From contig JAGIBK010000001.1 in assembly GCA_017744355.1 (NCBI GenBank), positions 897,694-961,693 on the forward strand: a DNA stretch of 64,000 bases. Direction: 5' to 3'. Below the pieces are notes generated by a model. That model was given only the letters and a program-made list of their open reading frames with translations. It searched no databases and was not told the origin of the DNA. The DNA is from a bacterium. GTDB lineage: Bacteria; Cyanobacteriota; Sericytochromatia; S15B-MN24; UBA4093. Made by a program: the position numbers and the translations under genes. Position 1 is the stretch's first letter, and every line of letters starts with the position of its first letter. Shown here piece by piece: positions 17,853 to 27,400 of the stretch.

Positions 17853-18488
17853 ATGTTTAGCCTCATTCCCCGCGAGGAGACCTTCTTCGACCTCCTCGAA
17901 GCCTCGGCCAAGAACGTCATCGACACCGCGCGCCTCCTGCGCGACATGGTTGAAGACTACCGGAACCTCCCCGACCGCTTCCAGAAGATCCGCGACAGCG
18001 AACATGCGGGTGACCGCGTCACCCATCAGATCATGGACAAGCTCAACCGGACCTTCGTCACCCCCATCGACCGCGAGGACATCCATTCGCTCGCGTTCGC
18101 CCTCGACGACATCGTCGACTCGATCGAGCTGATCGCCGATCGCTTCATCCTCTACAAGATCGAGAAGCCCACCGGCATGACCATCTCCCTGGTGCGCATC
18201 CTGGTGCGCTGCTGCGAGGAGATCCACGCGGCCATGGGCCTCCTGCGCACCCCCAAGCGGATGAAGGAGATCCTCGACCACACCATCGAGATCAACCGCC
18301 TCGAGAACGAGGGCGACCAGCTCTCGCGCGCGGCCCTCGAGCGTCTCTTCGACCAGCCGGGTGACACCCCTGCGGCGATCCTGGACGTGATCAAGTGGAA
18401 GGAGCTCTACAACGTCCTCGAGGAAGCCATCGACTTCACCGAAGACGTGGCCGACCGCCTGCACGGAGTCGTGATCAAAAATGCCTGA
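17853..18488 (+). CDS. DUF47/PhoU-like accessory protein of PiT phosphate transport
   Basis: 211 residues, all-alpha, with the DUF47 (PhoU-like) character: 'REETFFDLLEASAKNVIDTA' at the start and Glu/Asp/His-rich helices such as 'RDSEHAGDRVTHQI' and 'INRLENEGDQL' that bind metal in this family. Proteins of this type sit directly before PiT transporters in many genomes and are thought to control them. Its end overlaps the start of the transporter gene by eight bases. This tight overlap is strong evidence for a functional pair. Confidence 0.92.
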   Translation: MFSLIPREETFFDLLEASAKNVIDTARLLRDMVEDYRNLPDRFQKIRDSEHAGDRVTHQIMDKLNRTFVTPIDREDIHSLAFALDDIVDSIELIADRFILYKIEKPTGMTISLVRILVRCCEEIHAAMGLLRTPKRMKEILDHTIEINRLENEGDQLSRAALERLFDQPGDTPAAILDVIKWKELYNVLEEAIDFTEDVADRLHGVVIKNA

Positions 18489-19497
18489 GGTTACGATCGC
18501 GCTCCTCGTCCTGGTTATCTTCCTGGCGCTGGCGTTCGACTTCATCAACGGCTTCCACGACACCGCCAACGCCATCGCCGCGTCGGTCTCGACCGGCGTG
18601 CTCACCCCCCGGCGGGCCATCCTCATGGCCGCCATCCTCAACTTCCTCGGCGCCATCACCGTTGGCACGGCGGTCGCCAAGACCATCGGTAAAGGCATCA
18701 TCGACCCGGTCTACGTGACTCAGCCCCTGATTGTCGCCGCCCTCTTGTCGGCGATCTTCTGGAACCTGGTCACCTGGTACTGGGGCCTGCCTTCCAGCTC
18801 CTCGCACGCCCTGATCGGCGGCATCGTGGGGGCGGGCATCGCGGGCCACGGCTTCGGCGCCATCCACTGGCTCGGGCCCAAGAGCTTCTCCAACATCGTC
18901 CAGAGCCTGGTGCTCTCCCCGGTGCTGGGCTTCGCGATCGCCTTCACCATGGTGATCGGGCTTTACTGGATCTGCCGGCGCTTCCTGCCGCACCAGGTCC
19001 GTGACGGCTTCCGGGTGCTGCAGATCTTCGCGGCAGCCTTCATCAGCTTCAGCCACGGCTCCAACGATGCCCAGAAGGCCATGGGCATCATCACCATGGC
19101 CCTGATCTCGGCCGGGATGCTCAGCGACTTCACCGTGCCCACCTGGGTCATGGTTGCCTGCGCCATGGCCATGGGGATCGGGACCGCCTCGGGCGGCACC
19201 AAGATCATCAAGACCATGGGCACCAAGATCGTGAAGCTGCAGCCCATTCAGGGCTTCGGCGCCGACATGACCTCGGCCTTCGTCATCACCCTGGCCTCCC
19301 ACTTCGGCCTGCCGGTCAGCACCACCCACGTGGCGGCGGGCTCGATCATGGGCGTGGGCTCCACGCGACGCTTCAGCGCGGTGCGCTGGGGGGTCGCCGG
19401 CAACATGGTCACCGCCTGGATCGTGACCATCCCCATCACCGCCACCCTCGCTTACATCTTCTACTGGTTCCTCATGTCGGTGCTGCACCTGCACTAG
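18481..19497 (+). CDS. pit: PiT-family inorganic phosphate transporter
   Basis: 338 residues with about ten membrane helices. It moves phosphate, usually as metal phosphate or with H+/Na+, across the inner membrane. The two inverted PiT repeats each carry the signature: 'FDFINGFHDTANAIAASVST' near residue 20 and 'SFSHGSNDAQKAMGII' near 190. Each ends in an 'SSSHAL' or 'STTHV' type stretch ('PSSSSHALIGG', 'PVSTTHVAAG'). It is translated in overlap with the DUF47 regulator. A strong hairpin follows 20 bases after the stop. Confidence 0.96.
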   Translation: MPEVTIALLVLVIFLALAFDFINGFHDTANAIAASVSTGVLTPRRAILMAAILNFLGAITVGTAVAKTIGKGIIDPVYVTQPLIVAALLSAIFWNLVTWYWGLPSSSSHALIGGIVGAGIAGHGFGAIHWLGPKSFSNIVQSLVLSPVLGFAIAFTMVIGLYWICRRFLPHQVRDGFRVLQIFAAAFISFSHGSNDAQKAMGIITMALISAGMLSDFTVPTWVMVACAMAMGIGTASGGTKIIKTMGTKIVKLQPIQGFGADMTSAFVITLASHFGLPVSTTHVAAGSIMGVGSTRRFSAVRWGVAGNMVTAWIVTIPITATLAYIFYWFLMSVLHLH

Positions 19498-19517
19498 GAC
19501 CCGGCGGATTCATGCCA

Positions 19518-19547
19518 GAGGGGCGCTCCGACTTCGGAGCGCCCCTC
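19518..19547 (+). terminator. Terminator after the phosphate transporter gene
   Basis: Fourteen-base GC-rich arms separated by two bases, followed by TTGTCT. It ends the trpE/phosphate transcript. Confidence 0.75.
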
Positions 19548-19850
19548 TTGTCTCGACGGGGCCTAAAGCGATGATGAAACGCCTTTGGTTACTTCCTCTA
19601 AGGCCCTGCCATGCGCCTGCTCGATACCGACAAAGTTGGCCGGTTTTCACCAGGAAAGGGCCGATGGATATTGCCAGAGGGCATGGGGTATGCTAAGCTT
19701 CCTTCATAAAACTTCATAAGCCTGGGTGCATTGGCTACAACCCCGCAATCTTCTGGCATTCCCGCAACCAGCCTTGTTGAACGACTCCAGCATCGCCGTC
19801 GCGCGGCCAACCGCGCTGAACCCTCGGCATCGGAAAGGAGCGTGTCAACA
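19548..19850. other. Intergenic region before the KGG stress gene
   Basis: No gene is convincing here. Short open frames on both strands have no ribosome site and disagree with the GC-rich codon use of neighbours. The stretch 19620-19740 is richer in A and T. A possible promoter lies at 19671-19699. Two near-identical CTTCATAA words occur at about 19702 and 19712. The rest shows nothing I can name. Confidence 0.5.
19671..19699 (+). promoter_or_regulatory. Possible promoter of the KGG-repeat gene
   Basis: TTGCCA and TAAGCT are 17 bases apart and the -10 is preceded by TGC. It would give a leader of about 150 bases. The -10 match is weak. Confidence 0.35.
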
Positions 19851-20138
19851 ATGGTTGGAAACAAGCCAGGACCAGCCAAAGGCGATCCCCGCATGGTCGA
19901 AGCGGGCCGCCGTGGCGGTCAGACCGTCAAGGAAGAGCGCGGTCGCGAATTCTTCCAGCAGATCGGCAAGAAAGGCGGGCAGGCCACCAAGGCCAAGTAC
20001 GGCCCTGAATTCTTCTCGAGCATCGGCCGCAAGGGCGGCGAGGCCGTGAAGAAGGAGCGGGGCGTCGAGTTCTACTCGTCCATTGGCCGCAAAGGCGGCT
20101 CGACCTCCCGGGCGGGCAGACGAAAAGTCGTCAAGTAA
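19851..20138 (+). CDS. KGG-repeat general stress protein (con-10/GsiB-like)
   Basis: 95 residues, very hydrophilic and basic. Three 20-residue repeats plus a partial fourth (residues about 19-85) follow the pattern G-[RK]-[RK]-G-G ... G-x-E-F-[FY]-x-x-I. This is the KGG stress-protein repeat seen in GsiB, con-10 and related proteins made during starvation, desiccation or heat. Such proteins are thought to be largely unfolded and protective. AAAGGAG lies ten bases before this ATG; the longer open frame upstream lacks a ribosome site and is not repeat-like. It is followed by a hairpin and then two YtxH-type genes, another stress-related family. Confidence 0.9.
   Translation: MVGNKPGPAKGDPRMVEAGRRGGQTVKEERGREFFQQIGKKGGQATKAKYGPEFFSSIGRKGGEAVKKERGVEFYSSIGRKGGSTSRAGRRKVVK
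19905..20084 (+). repeat. Three tandem 60-base coding repeats
   Basis: Three in-frame 60-base units encode the KGG repeats. They are similar but not identical at the DNA level, which implies an old duplication kept by selection on the protein. Confidence 0.8.
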
Positions 20139-20146
20139 CCCATACA

Positions 20147-20182
20147 CCTGAAGGCCGCTCCCTCTGGGGGGCGGCCTTCAGG
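20147..20182 (+). terminator. Terminator after the KGG gene
   Basis: Twelve-base arms (CCTGAAGGCCGC and complement) around a 12-base loop, followed by GTTT, nine bases after the stop codon. Confidence 0.72.
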
Positions 20183-20230
20183 GTTTCACGCACAGCGGCT
20201 CGGCGGGCCGAGATTCGCGCTCTCATCGGC

Positions 20231-20260
20231 TTTACAGGCGCAGAGGGCGCCCCCTATAAT
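20231..20260 (+). promoter_or_regulatory. Strong sigma-70-type promoter of the YtxH pair
   Basis: TTTACA (-35) and a perfect TATAAT (-10) are 18 bases apart, ending 53 bases before the first YtxH gene. It is the best consensus promoter I see in the window. Confidence 0.75.
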
Positions 20261-20313
20261 GCAGCTTGGGAGATTCGGCAACGGCTGCCGACTTCGTGTG
20301 TAGGAGGGTCCAA

Positions 20314-20646
20314 ATGGAACGTCGATCCGCTTCGGGGCTCGAAGTACTGGGTAGCTTGGTGATTGGCGCCGTCGGCGGCTTCGTGCTCGGCATGCTCTTG
20401 GCTCCCCAGTCGGGCAGCCGCACCCGCGAGCAGGTGGCCGAGAACCTGGGCGACATCTCGCTGCGCGCCAATGAGCTCGCCGAGAACGTCAAGGGCAACA
20501 CCGAGAGCCTGCTCAACACCACCCGCACCACCATCGAAGAGAAGCTCACCCTCCTCAGCGAGGCGGTGGAGGCGGGCCGCAAGGCGGCCGCCTACAAGCG
20601 CGAAGAGCTGATCGAGAACGACGGCCCCGCCCCCGAACAGGCCTAA
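20314..20646 (+). CDS. YtxH-domain protein 1
   Basis: 110 residues. A Gly-rich hydrophobic segment (about 8-28, 'GSLVIGAVGGFVLGMLLAP') leads directly into 'QSGSRTREQ', the hallmark of YtxH-type proteins, followed by a long amphipathic helix. Family members are general stress proteins of unknown molecular role, probably membrane-associated through the N-terminal helix. AGGAGGG lies six bases before the ATG at 20314. It forms a pair with a second YtxH-type gene 18 bases downstream. Confidence 0.85.
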   Translation: MERRSASGLEVLGSLVIGAVGGFVLGMLLAPQSGSRTREQVAENLGDISLRANELAENVKGNTESLLNTTRTTIEEKLTLLSEAVEAGRKAAAYKREELIENDGPAPEQA

Positions 20647-20664
20647 GAGGCTAGGAGACTCCCC

Positions 20665-20937
20665 ATGAGCGCGAAGCGCAACCTCACGTTTTACGCCACG
20701 GCCCTGATCGGGACCGCTCTCGGCACCGCCGCGGGCCTCCTGCTCGCGCCCAAGTCGGGCGAGGATACCCGCAAGAAGCTCAAGCGGATGGCGGGCGAAA
20801 TCAGCGAGCAGTTCCCCTCCATGGAGGACCTGCGCCTCAAGGGGCGCCAGGTCCTCAAGAACGCCCCCGATCTGATCGCTTCGCGCCGCAAGCGTCCTAG
20901 CAACATCATCCAGCTCTACCGCGAGAAGGAAGACTAA
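20665..20937 (+). CDS. YtxH-domain protein 2
   Basis: 90 residues with the same plan as its neighbour: a small-residue-rich hydrophobic helix (about 8-27, 'TALIGTALGTAAGLLLAP'), then 'KSGEDTRKKLKRMAGE' and a basic helical tail. It is probably an ancient duplicate of YtxH protein 1. GGAGA precedes the ATG. A strong hairpin 25 bases after the stop closes the pair and separates it from alaS. Confidence 0.85.
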   Translation: MSAKRNLTFYATALIGTALGTAAGLLLAPKSGEDTRKKLKRMAGEISEQFPSMEDLRLKGRQVLKNAPDLIASRRKRPSNIIQLYREKED

Positions 20938-20961
20938 CCCTTTCCTTCGACGCGCAGCACG

Positions 20962-20996
20962 CGAAGCCGCCCCGGGCCACGCTCGGGGCGGCTTCG
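20962..20996 (+). terminator. Terminator between the YtxH pair and alaS
   Basis: Thirteen-base arms around a nine-base loop, followed by TCGTGTT. Confidence 0.75.
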
Positions 20997-21054
20997 TCGT
21001 GTTAGAATCGAAGGAAAAGTGTCCAGCCCCACGTTTCGAGAAAGGGACATCGCC

Positions 21055-23649
21055 TTGTCACTCAGCGGCCACGAGATCCGGGACAAATACATCGAATTCT
21101 TCAAGCGCAAGGCCCACGCGCACCTGCCCAGCTCCTCGCTGGTCCCCAAGAACGACCCGACCGTCCTGCTGACCACGGCGGGCATGCTGCAGTTCAAGCC
21201 CATCTTCATGGGTGTCGAGACCGCCCCCAACCCGCCCCGGGCCGTGACCGTCCAGAAGTGCTTCCGCACCACCGACCTGGACAACGTGGGTCGCACCGCG
21301 CGCCACCACACCTTCTTCCAGATGCTCGGCAACTTCTCGTTCGGCGACTACTTCAAGGCGCAGGCGATCGCCTACGCCTGGGAGTTCCTCACCGTCGACC
21401 TGGCGCTGCCCAAGGACAAGCTCTGGGTCTCGGTGTTCGAGACCGATGACGAAGCCCTCGAAATCTGGCGCGACCAGATCGGCGTCCCCGCCAACCGCAT
21501 CGTGAAGCTCGGCGAGGAGGACAACTTCTGGGCGGCGGGCCCCACCGGCCCCTGCGGCCCCTGCTCCGAGATCTACGTGGACCTGGGTCCCGCGGCCGGC
21601 AACGGCAACCCCGACGCCCGCCTGGGCGAGGATGACGATCGCTTCCTCGAGGTCTGGAACCTGGTCTTCATGCAGTACAACCGGGACGAGGCGGGCACCC
21701 TGACGCCCCTGCCCTCCCAGAACATCGACACCGGCATGGGCCTCGAGCGCATCGCCTCGGTCCTCCAGAAGGTCCCCACCAACTACGACACGGACCTCGT
21801 CAAGCCGATCATCCTCAAGGCGGCCGAGCTGGCCGGCGTCACCTACAGCGCCGACAAGGAGAAGGACGTCTCCCTCAAGGTCATCGCCGACCACATCCGC
21901 GGCGCGGTCTTCTTGATCGGCGACGGGGTGGTTCCCTCCAACGAGGGCCGCGGCTACGTCCTGCGCCGGATCATGCGCCGGGCCATCCGCCACGCTAAGC
22001 TGCTCGGCATGCAGCGCCCCTTCCTCGCCGAGCTCGGCGAGCTGATCATCGGGCACTACGCCTACTACCCTGAGCTGCCCGCCCAGAAGGACTTCATCCT
22101 GCAGAGCCTGGTGGCCGAGGAGACTCGCTTCAGCCAGACCATCGACCGCGGCTCGCAGCTGTTGCAGAACGCCTTCGACACCTTCGGCGCGGACAACAAG
22201 GTCATCCCCGGCGAGACCGCCTTCGAGCTGTACGACACCTACGGCTTCCCCTTCGAGCTGACCGTCGAGCTCGCCGCCGAAAAGGGCTACACGGTCGATG
22301 AGACCGGCTTCCACGCCGCCATGGAGCAGCAGCGCGACCGCGCCCGCAAGGCGCGCGAAGAGGCGGGCGTCACCTTCTCGGCCGTGGACCTCCAGACCAA
22401 GGAGGCCACCCCCTTCAAGGGCTACGTCTCGACCGAAGAGACGGTCGAGATCCGCGAGGTCTTCACCGACAAGAGCGGCCGCACCGGCGTGGTCCTCGAC
22501 CACACCCCCTTCTACGCCGAGTCGGGCGGCCAGGTCGGCGACCAGGGCCTGATCGGCACCGCCCGGGTGGCCGATACCCAGAAGATGGGCGCGACCATCG
22601 TTCACCTGCTCGAAGCGGGCAGCGAGACCCCCAAGGTCGGCGACCGCGTTGTGGCCAAGGTGGACCTGGCGCTGCGCGAGGCGACCATGCGTCACCACAC
22701 TGCGACCCACCTCCTGCATGCGGCCCTCAAGCAGGTGCTCGGCCCTCAGGTCAACCAGGCCGGCTCCTTGGTCGGTCCCGACGAGCTGCGCTTCGACTTC
22801 ACCTTCGCCCGGGCCATGACCCCCGAGGAGATCGCGAAGGTCGAAGACCAGGTCAACGCCGAGATCTTCGCCAACCGCGCGGTCGCCCACATCGAGATGA
22901 GCCTCGCCGATGCCCAGGAGTCGGGCGCGGTGGCCCTCTTCGGCGAGAAGTACGGCGACACCGTGCGCGTCATCGACGTGCCCGGCTTCAGCAAGGAGCT
23001 GTGCGGCGGCACCCACGTGCACGCCACCGGCACCATCGGCACCTTCAAGATCGTCCGCGAAGAAGGCATCGCCGCCGGCATCCGTCGCGTCACCGCGGTG
23101 GCGGGCGGTGCAGCCCTTTCCTACTTCCGTCGCCAGGCGGATGCGGTGGCTGCGGCCGGCTCGCTGCTCAAGGCCTCGGCCGAGGAGCTGCCCGATCGCA
23201 TCGAGAAGCTCCAGGACAAGCTGAAGACCACCGAGAACGAGGTCAAGGCCCTCAAGAGCCGTCTTGCGGTCGCTCAGACCGAGTCGCTCTTGGACGGCGC
23301 CGTCACCCTGGGTTCTTTCCGCCTGATCAGCGCCGTGGTGCCCAACATGGCCCCCGACGCGCTCAAGGGCGCGGTCGAGCACCTGCGCGACAAGCTCAAG
23401 TCGGGCGTGGTGGTCCTCGGCTCGGTCGAAGACGGCAAGCTCGCCGTGGTGGCGGCGGCCTCCGACGACCTGGTTAAGGAAGGCGCGCACGCGGGCAAGC
23501 TCATCGGTTCGATCATGGGCCTGGTGGGCGGCAAGGGCGGCGGCAAGCCCCAGATCGCCCAGGGCGGCGGCGGCGAAGCCGGCAAGCTGAGCGAGGCGAT
23601 CGCTCAGGTCGAGGCGCTGGTCGCTCAGCAGCTCCCGATCAAGGCGTAG
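21055..23649 (+). CDS. alaS: Alanyl-tRNA synthetase
   Basis: 864 residues from the TTG at 21055, or 876 from a GTG at 21019. It charges tRNA-Ala with alanine. The start was set at TTG because family proteins begin with a short 'sgheIRdkyieFF' segment and AAAGGGA lies seven bases upstream; the 12 extra residues have no family counterpart. Class II motifs are in the N-terminal catalytic domain ('HHTFFQMLGNFSFGDY', 'GLERI'). The editing domain carries 'HHTATHLLHAAL' and 'CGGTHVHATG', whose His and Cys bind zinc. A coiled coil and the Gly-rich C-Ala domain ('GGKGGGKPQIAQGGG') follow. Confidence 0.97.
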   Translation: MSLSGHEIRDKYIEFFKRKAHAHLPSSSLVPKNDPTVLLTTAGMLQFKPIFMGVETAPNPPRAVTVQKCFRTTDLDNVGRTARHHTFFQMLGNFSFGDYFKAQAIAYAWEFLTVDLALPKDKLWVSVFETDDEALEIWRDQIGVPANRIVKLGEEDNFWAAGPTGPCGPCSEIYVDLGPAAGNGNPDARLGEDDDRFLEVWNLVFMQYNRDEAGTLTPLPSQNIDTGMGLERIASVLQKVPTNYDTDLVKPIILKAAELAGVTYSADKEKDVSLKVIADHIRGAVFLIGDGVVPSNEGRGYVLRRIMRRAIRHAKLLGMQRPFLAELGELIIGHYAYYPELPAQKDFILQSLVAEETRFSQTIDRGSQLLQNAFDTFGADNKVIPGETAFELYDTYGFPFELTVELAAEKGYTVDETGFHAAMEQQRDRARKAREEAGVTFSAVDLQTKEATPFKGYVSTEETVEIREVFTDKSGRTGVVLDHTPFYAESGGQVGDQGLIGTARVADTQKMGATIVHLLEAGSETPKVGDRVVAKVDLALREATMRHHTATHLLHAALKQVLGPQVNQAGSLVGPDELRFDFTFARAMTPEEIAKVEDQVNAEIFANRAVAHIEMSLADAQESGAVALFGEKYGDTVRVIDVPGFSKELCGGTHVHATGTIGTFKIVREEGIAAGIRRVTAVAGGAALSYFRRQADAVAAAGSLLKASAEELPDRIEKLQDKLKTTENEVKALKSRLAVAQTESLLDGAVTLGSFRLISAVVPNMAPDALKGAVEHLRDKLKSGVVVLGSVEDGKLAVVAAASDDLVKEGAHAGKLIGSIMGLVGGKGGGKPQIAQGGGGEAGKLSEAIAQVEALVAQQLPIKA

Positions 23650-23668
23650 CCGCAAGACCAGAAACCAA

Positions 23669-23703
23669 AAGGCGGGCCCCCAGGTGGGGGCCCGCCTTCT
23701 TTC
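23669..23703 (+). terminator. Terminator after alaS
   Basis: Twelve-base GC-rich arms with a two-base loop, A-rich on the 5' side and followed by TTCTTTC. It may also serve the convergent lipoprotein gene. Confidence 0.82.
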
Positions 23704-23714
23704 AGGGCTGGTGC

Positions 23715-24242
23715 TCAGCGAACGGGGAAGAGGTCGGGGGCGCTGGCGGCGGTGAGCTTACGCGCAAGCTCCAGCTTGATCTGACCCTGGTTCCGGCCAA
23801 GGCCCTTGCGCTCGGCGCTGAGGCGCACGCCGGAGTCCAGCTTGTACTTGAGTGCCACGCCCACCTTGGGCAGCCCGCTCACCGAGTAAGTGCCGATCTT
23901 GAAGTAGGCAGGGCGGGAAGCATCCGAAAGGTAGAGGGCTCCGTCCTTGCCCAGGTAGATGACGCCGAGGAAGCCGTCCTCTCCCTTGACGCTGACGCCG
24001 AGGGTGGTGGCCACCACGGTCGGCTGGAGTGGCGCCTTGGCCGTCAGGGTCAGGGTCAGGTGGTCGATGCCGGTATCCCAGCCCTCGAAGGGCCCCACTT
24101 CGCCGCTGAAGCTATCGAACATCTTGGCCTGCATGCCACCTGCCTCGCTCGCGTTCACGGCCCCGCCCACGGGCGCTTGACCGCAGCCGGCCGCGACCAT
24201 GCCGATCAAGGTCAACCCGACGATCCCCGCGCGCTTCCACAT
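23715..24242 (-). CDS. Predicted lipoprotein of unknown function, 175 residues
   Basis: A signal peptide ends in 'LIGMVAAGCGQAP', with lipobox A-A-G-C near residue 20. The mature part is probably beta-rich ('HLTLTLTAKAPLQPTVVATT', 'GALYLSDASRPAYFKIG'). I recognise no domain. CAGGAG lies eight bases before the ATG at 24242; a TTG two codons earlier is too close to it. It is convergent with alaS and divergent from the large surface lipoprotein gene; the shared upstream region 24243-24446 is AT-rich. Confidence 0.72.
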   Translation of the reverse strand: MWKRAGIVGLTLIGMVAAGCGQAPVGGAVNASEAGGMQAKMFDSFSGEVGPFEGWDTGIDHLTLTLTAKAPLQPTVVATTLGVSVKGEDGFLGVIYLGKDGALYLSDASRPAYFKIGTYSVSGLPKVGVALKYKLDSGVRLSAERKGLGRNQGQIKLELARKLTAASAPDLFPVR

Positions 24243-24446
24243 GGTCAAAACTCCTGTTCGTACGAACTGTGACGACTACTGTCCTCACTATCGGACGGCT
24301 GCTCGAAAGCATTCTTAAGAAGACATCAAGAACACGCTAAATCAAGATGTTCACCCGGACCGGTGAAACACTTCGCGAGGGTGGGTAAGGAGAGAATATT
24401 GAATTAAAAACGATAAATAATATTCAAATCAAAGGAGGAGAACGCC

Positions 24447-27400
24447 ATGCGCTACCTCTCGCTGATGCTCGTTTGTGTCTTCTTCCTGGCCGGATGCTTG
24501 GCGCCCAACTTCAGGGTTCCTCTGAGTGGGCGTTCGAGCGGCGCTTCGCACGGTTCCCCCGATCTGATCGGCTACGTCGGGACGGGGCCACTGCGGCCGT
24601 TCGAGGCGCCCGCCATGAAAGGCAGCGTGAGCTTCGCGAGCCGGCGCGCGCAGGGCACGCTCGAAGAGGTGGCCGTTGGCGCCACCGTCTCACTGATCAA
24701 CACCGGCAGCAACCAGACCGTCATCACGGGCTTGACCGATGCTCAGGGCAACTTCGTGCTCAACATGCCCAAGGGCTTTCGACCGGACGGAACGGCGGTC
24801 TATTACCTGGAGGCCTTCAAGGGAATCGGTGGTAACCTGCCCGGCAATTCCGCCATCCGGGTGCGGACGGTCGCGATGTATCGAAACAACGGCTGGGTGA
24901 CGATCAGCAGCACCCGGCCCAACGATGGCATTCGCCTCAGCCCCGGATCGACCGCCCTCGCCATTGCCGCCGCCTTGCTCAAGGACGCCGGGCGCAGCGT
25001 GTCCCTCGATCAATTGATCGGGCGCATCACCGAGAGCGGCTACACCCCCGTCGACGGCCTCACGTTGGCAGACTTCGAGGGCGTGCGAACCATCGTCGAA
25101 GGGTGTCTCGCCGATCGGCGCGATCCGATCGCGGGCGTCGGCTTCAACACCGCGACCAACACCTGGGTGCAAGCCGGCGGCAGCAGCCTGGTCATGACGG
25201 TCACCGCCGTCGATCCCACCAGCAGCGAGCGCGGCACCTTGGTGACCTTCACGGGGCAAGGCTTCACGCCCGGGAGCACGGCGGTGGTGCGCTTCAACGG
25301 CGCTCCTCAGAACGCGCTCAGCGTGAGCGCCACGGCCGTGGGGGTCACCGTTCCGGAGGCGGCCACCTCGGGGCAGACCTCGGTTCAGATCGGCAACTTG
25401 ATCGCGCTGGGGCCCACCTTCAAGGTGCCCGTCAAGATTGACGCGCTCTCCCGACTGGACGGGGGTCCGGGCACCAGCGTGACAGTGACCGGCACGGGCT
25501 TCGACTCCTCGAATCGCGACCACAACGAGGTTCGGTTCGGTGGCACCAAGGCCACCGTCACCCAGGTGACGGCGACCAGCCTCGAAGTCACCGTGCCGGC
25601 CGGCGCGTTCGCAGGACCCGTGAGCGTCTCGGTGTTCGGCAGTGACGCCAATAGCCCCGATCCCTTCTACCCCACCCTGGACTTTACGAGCTTCAGCCCC
25701 ACGAAGGCGGAGCCCGGCAGGTCCATCACGCTCAAGGGCACCGGCTTCCACAAGGATGCCGGGTCGAACGAGGTGCACTTCGGGACCGTCCTCGCCGAGA
25801 ACGTGACCCTAGAGAACGACGAACTCAGCGTAAAAGTTCCCCAGAACGCCGTGAGCGGCGGCATCTCGGTCACCGTCAACGGCATCACGGCGAACCTTAC
25901 GGGCTTTGTGGTTTTGGGTACGGAGCAACCCTTCTCGAACCCCAACATCCAGACGATCGCAGGCACCACCCAGCTCACTGGGAGCATACAGGCAACGAAT
26001 TGGCCCATCTCCGGGCGTGACATCGCGATCGCTCAAGACGGCACGCAGTACGTCGCGAGCCCGCAGGGCGTGTACAAGGTGACGACCGGTGGCATGGCGA
26101 GCCTCCTGGTAAGTAACGCGGAGCTCAACAACGCCGAGCCTCAGAGCGTGGCCTGCAAGGGAGACGAGGCCCTGTACATCAGCACCGAGCAGCGCATTTA
26201 CCGCTACACGTCAGGAAGCGGCGTCACCTGGATCGCAGGCAACGACACTTGGGTTTCCTCGGGCGACGGCGGGACGGCCAACGGCGCTGGAATCGAGAAG
26301 GGTGGGGATCTGGCCCTCGATCACGACGGCAACGTGTACTTCATCGATGCGTGGCGGATCCGCAAGATCGACCTCCTTGGCTTCATCAGCACCATCGCGG
26401 GGAACGGAACCTACGGCGACGGTGGGGACGGGGGCCCCGCCGTGAATGCCATGTTTAGATCCCCGAGCGCCCTGTGCATCGCCCCCTCGGGGGATATCTA
26501 TATCGCGGATACCGGCAACTACCGGATCCGCAAGATCAACGCGAGCGGGACGATCACCACCGTGGTGGGCGACGGTGGGCAATTCAAGCCGAACGACGGG
26601 CTCCCGTTAAACATCTCGATTCGGCCAACAGGCCTTACCTTCGGCACGGATGGGCTGCTCTACTTCTCGGACACGCGGCAGATGAAACTGCGTACCTACA
26701 ACCCGACGGCGCCATCGGTCACGAATAAGGTGATGAACGGCATGAGCTACGAGAACGCTTCAGGCGCGACAAAATCGCTCACGGGTTTCAATCCGCAACA
26801 GGTTGCGAGCTCTCCCCAGGGCGAGGTGTACGTCACGATCACGAATAGCGTGCTGAAGCTCACGGTTTCAAGCGGAGCGCTGCGGATCGCCATTGGAAAC
26901 GAGACGGCCGGCTTCGCCGGAGAAGGGGCGGAAGCATTGCTCGCGCGCCTTAACTCGCCCGAGGGCATTGCGAAGGACCAGAGCGGAAACCTCTACGTCG
27001 CCGATACCAACAACAATCGCGTCCGGAAGATCGACCCCAATGGGGTCATCACCACGTTCGCAGGCGATGGGACAAGCGGGGGAAATGCATACAACGAGAT
27101 GATGGCGACCGCGGCATCGCTCGGTCGAATCAGCGACGTGGCCGTCAGCAGCCAGGGGGTCTACATTGCCTGCACTGACTCTCACCGGGTCTGGCGCGTG
27201 GATGGCCTCGGAAAACTGCGGGAGGTGGCCGGTAACGGGAGCCCCGGCTTCAGTGGCGATGGTAACCCGGCAACCGTCGCTCAGCTCTGGTACCCGAGCG
27301 CGATCTGTCTCGATCAGAGCGGCAACCTCTTCATCGCGGATCGCGACAACAACCGGATCCGCAAGGTCGACACAAACGGCGTGATCACCACCGTGGCGGG

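Noticed and set aside
19731..19850. A longer start for the KGG stress protein
   Set aside because: The extension has no ribosome site and lacks repeat-like sequence, while AAAGGAG stands before the ATG at 19851.
21058..23655. An 865-codon open frame opposite alaS
   Set aside because: It is the exact shadow of alaS, its product is rich in Gly/Leu/Val/Asp without domains, and it has no ribosome site. High third-position GC creates such frames.
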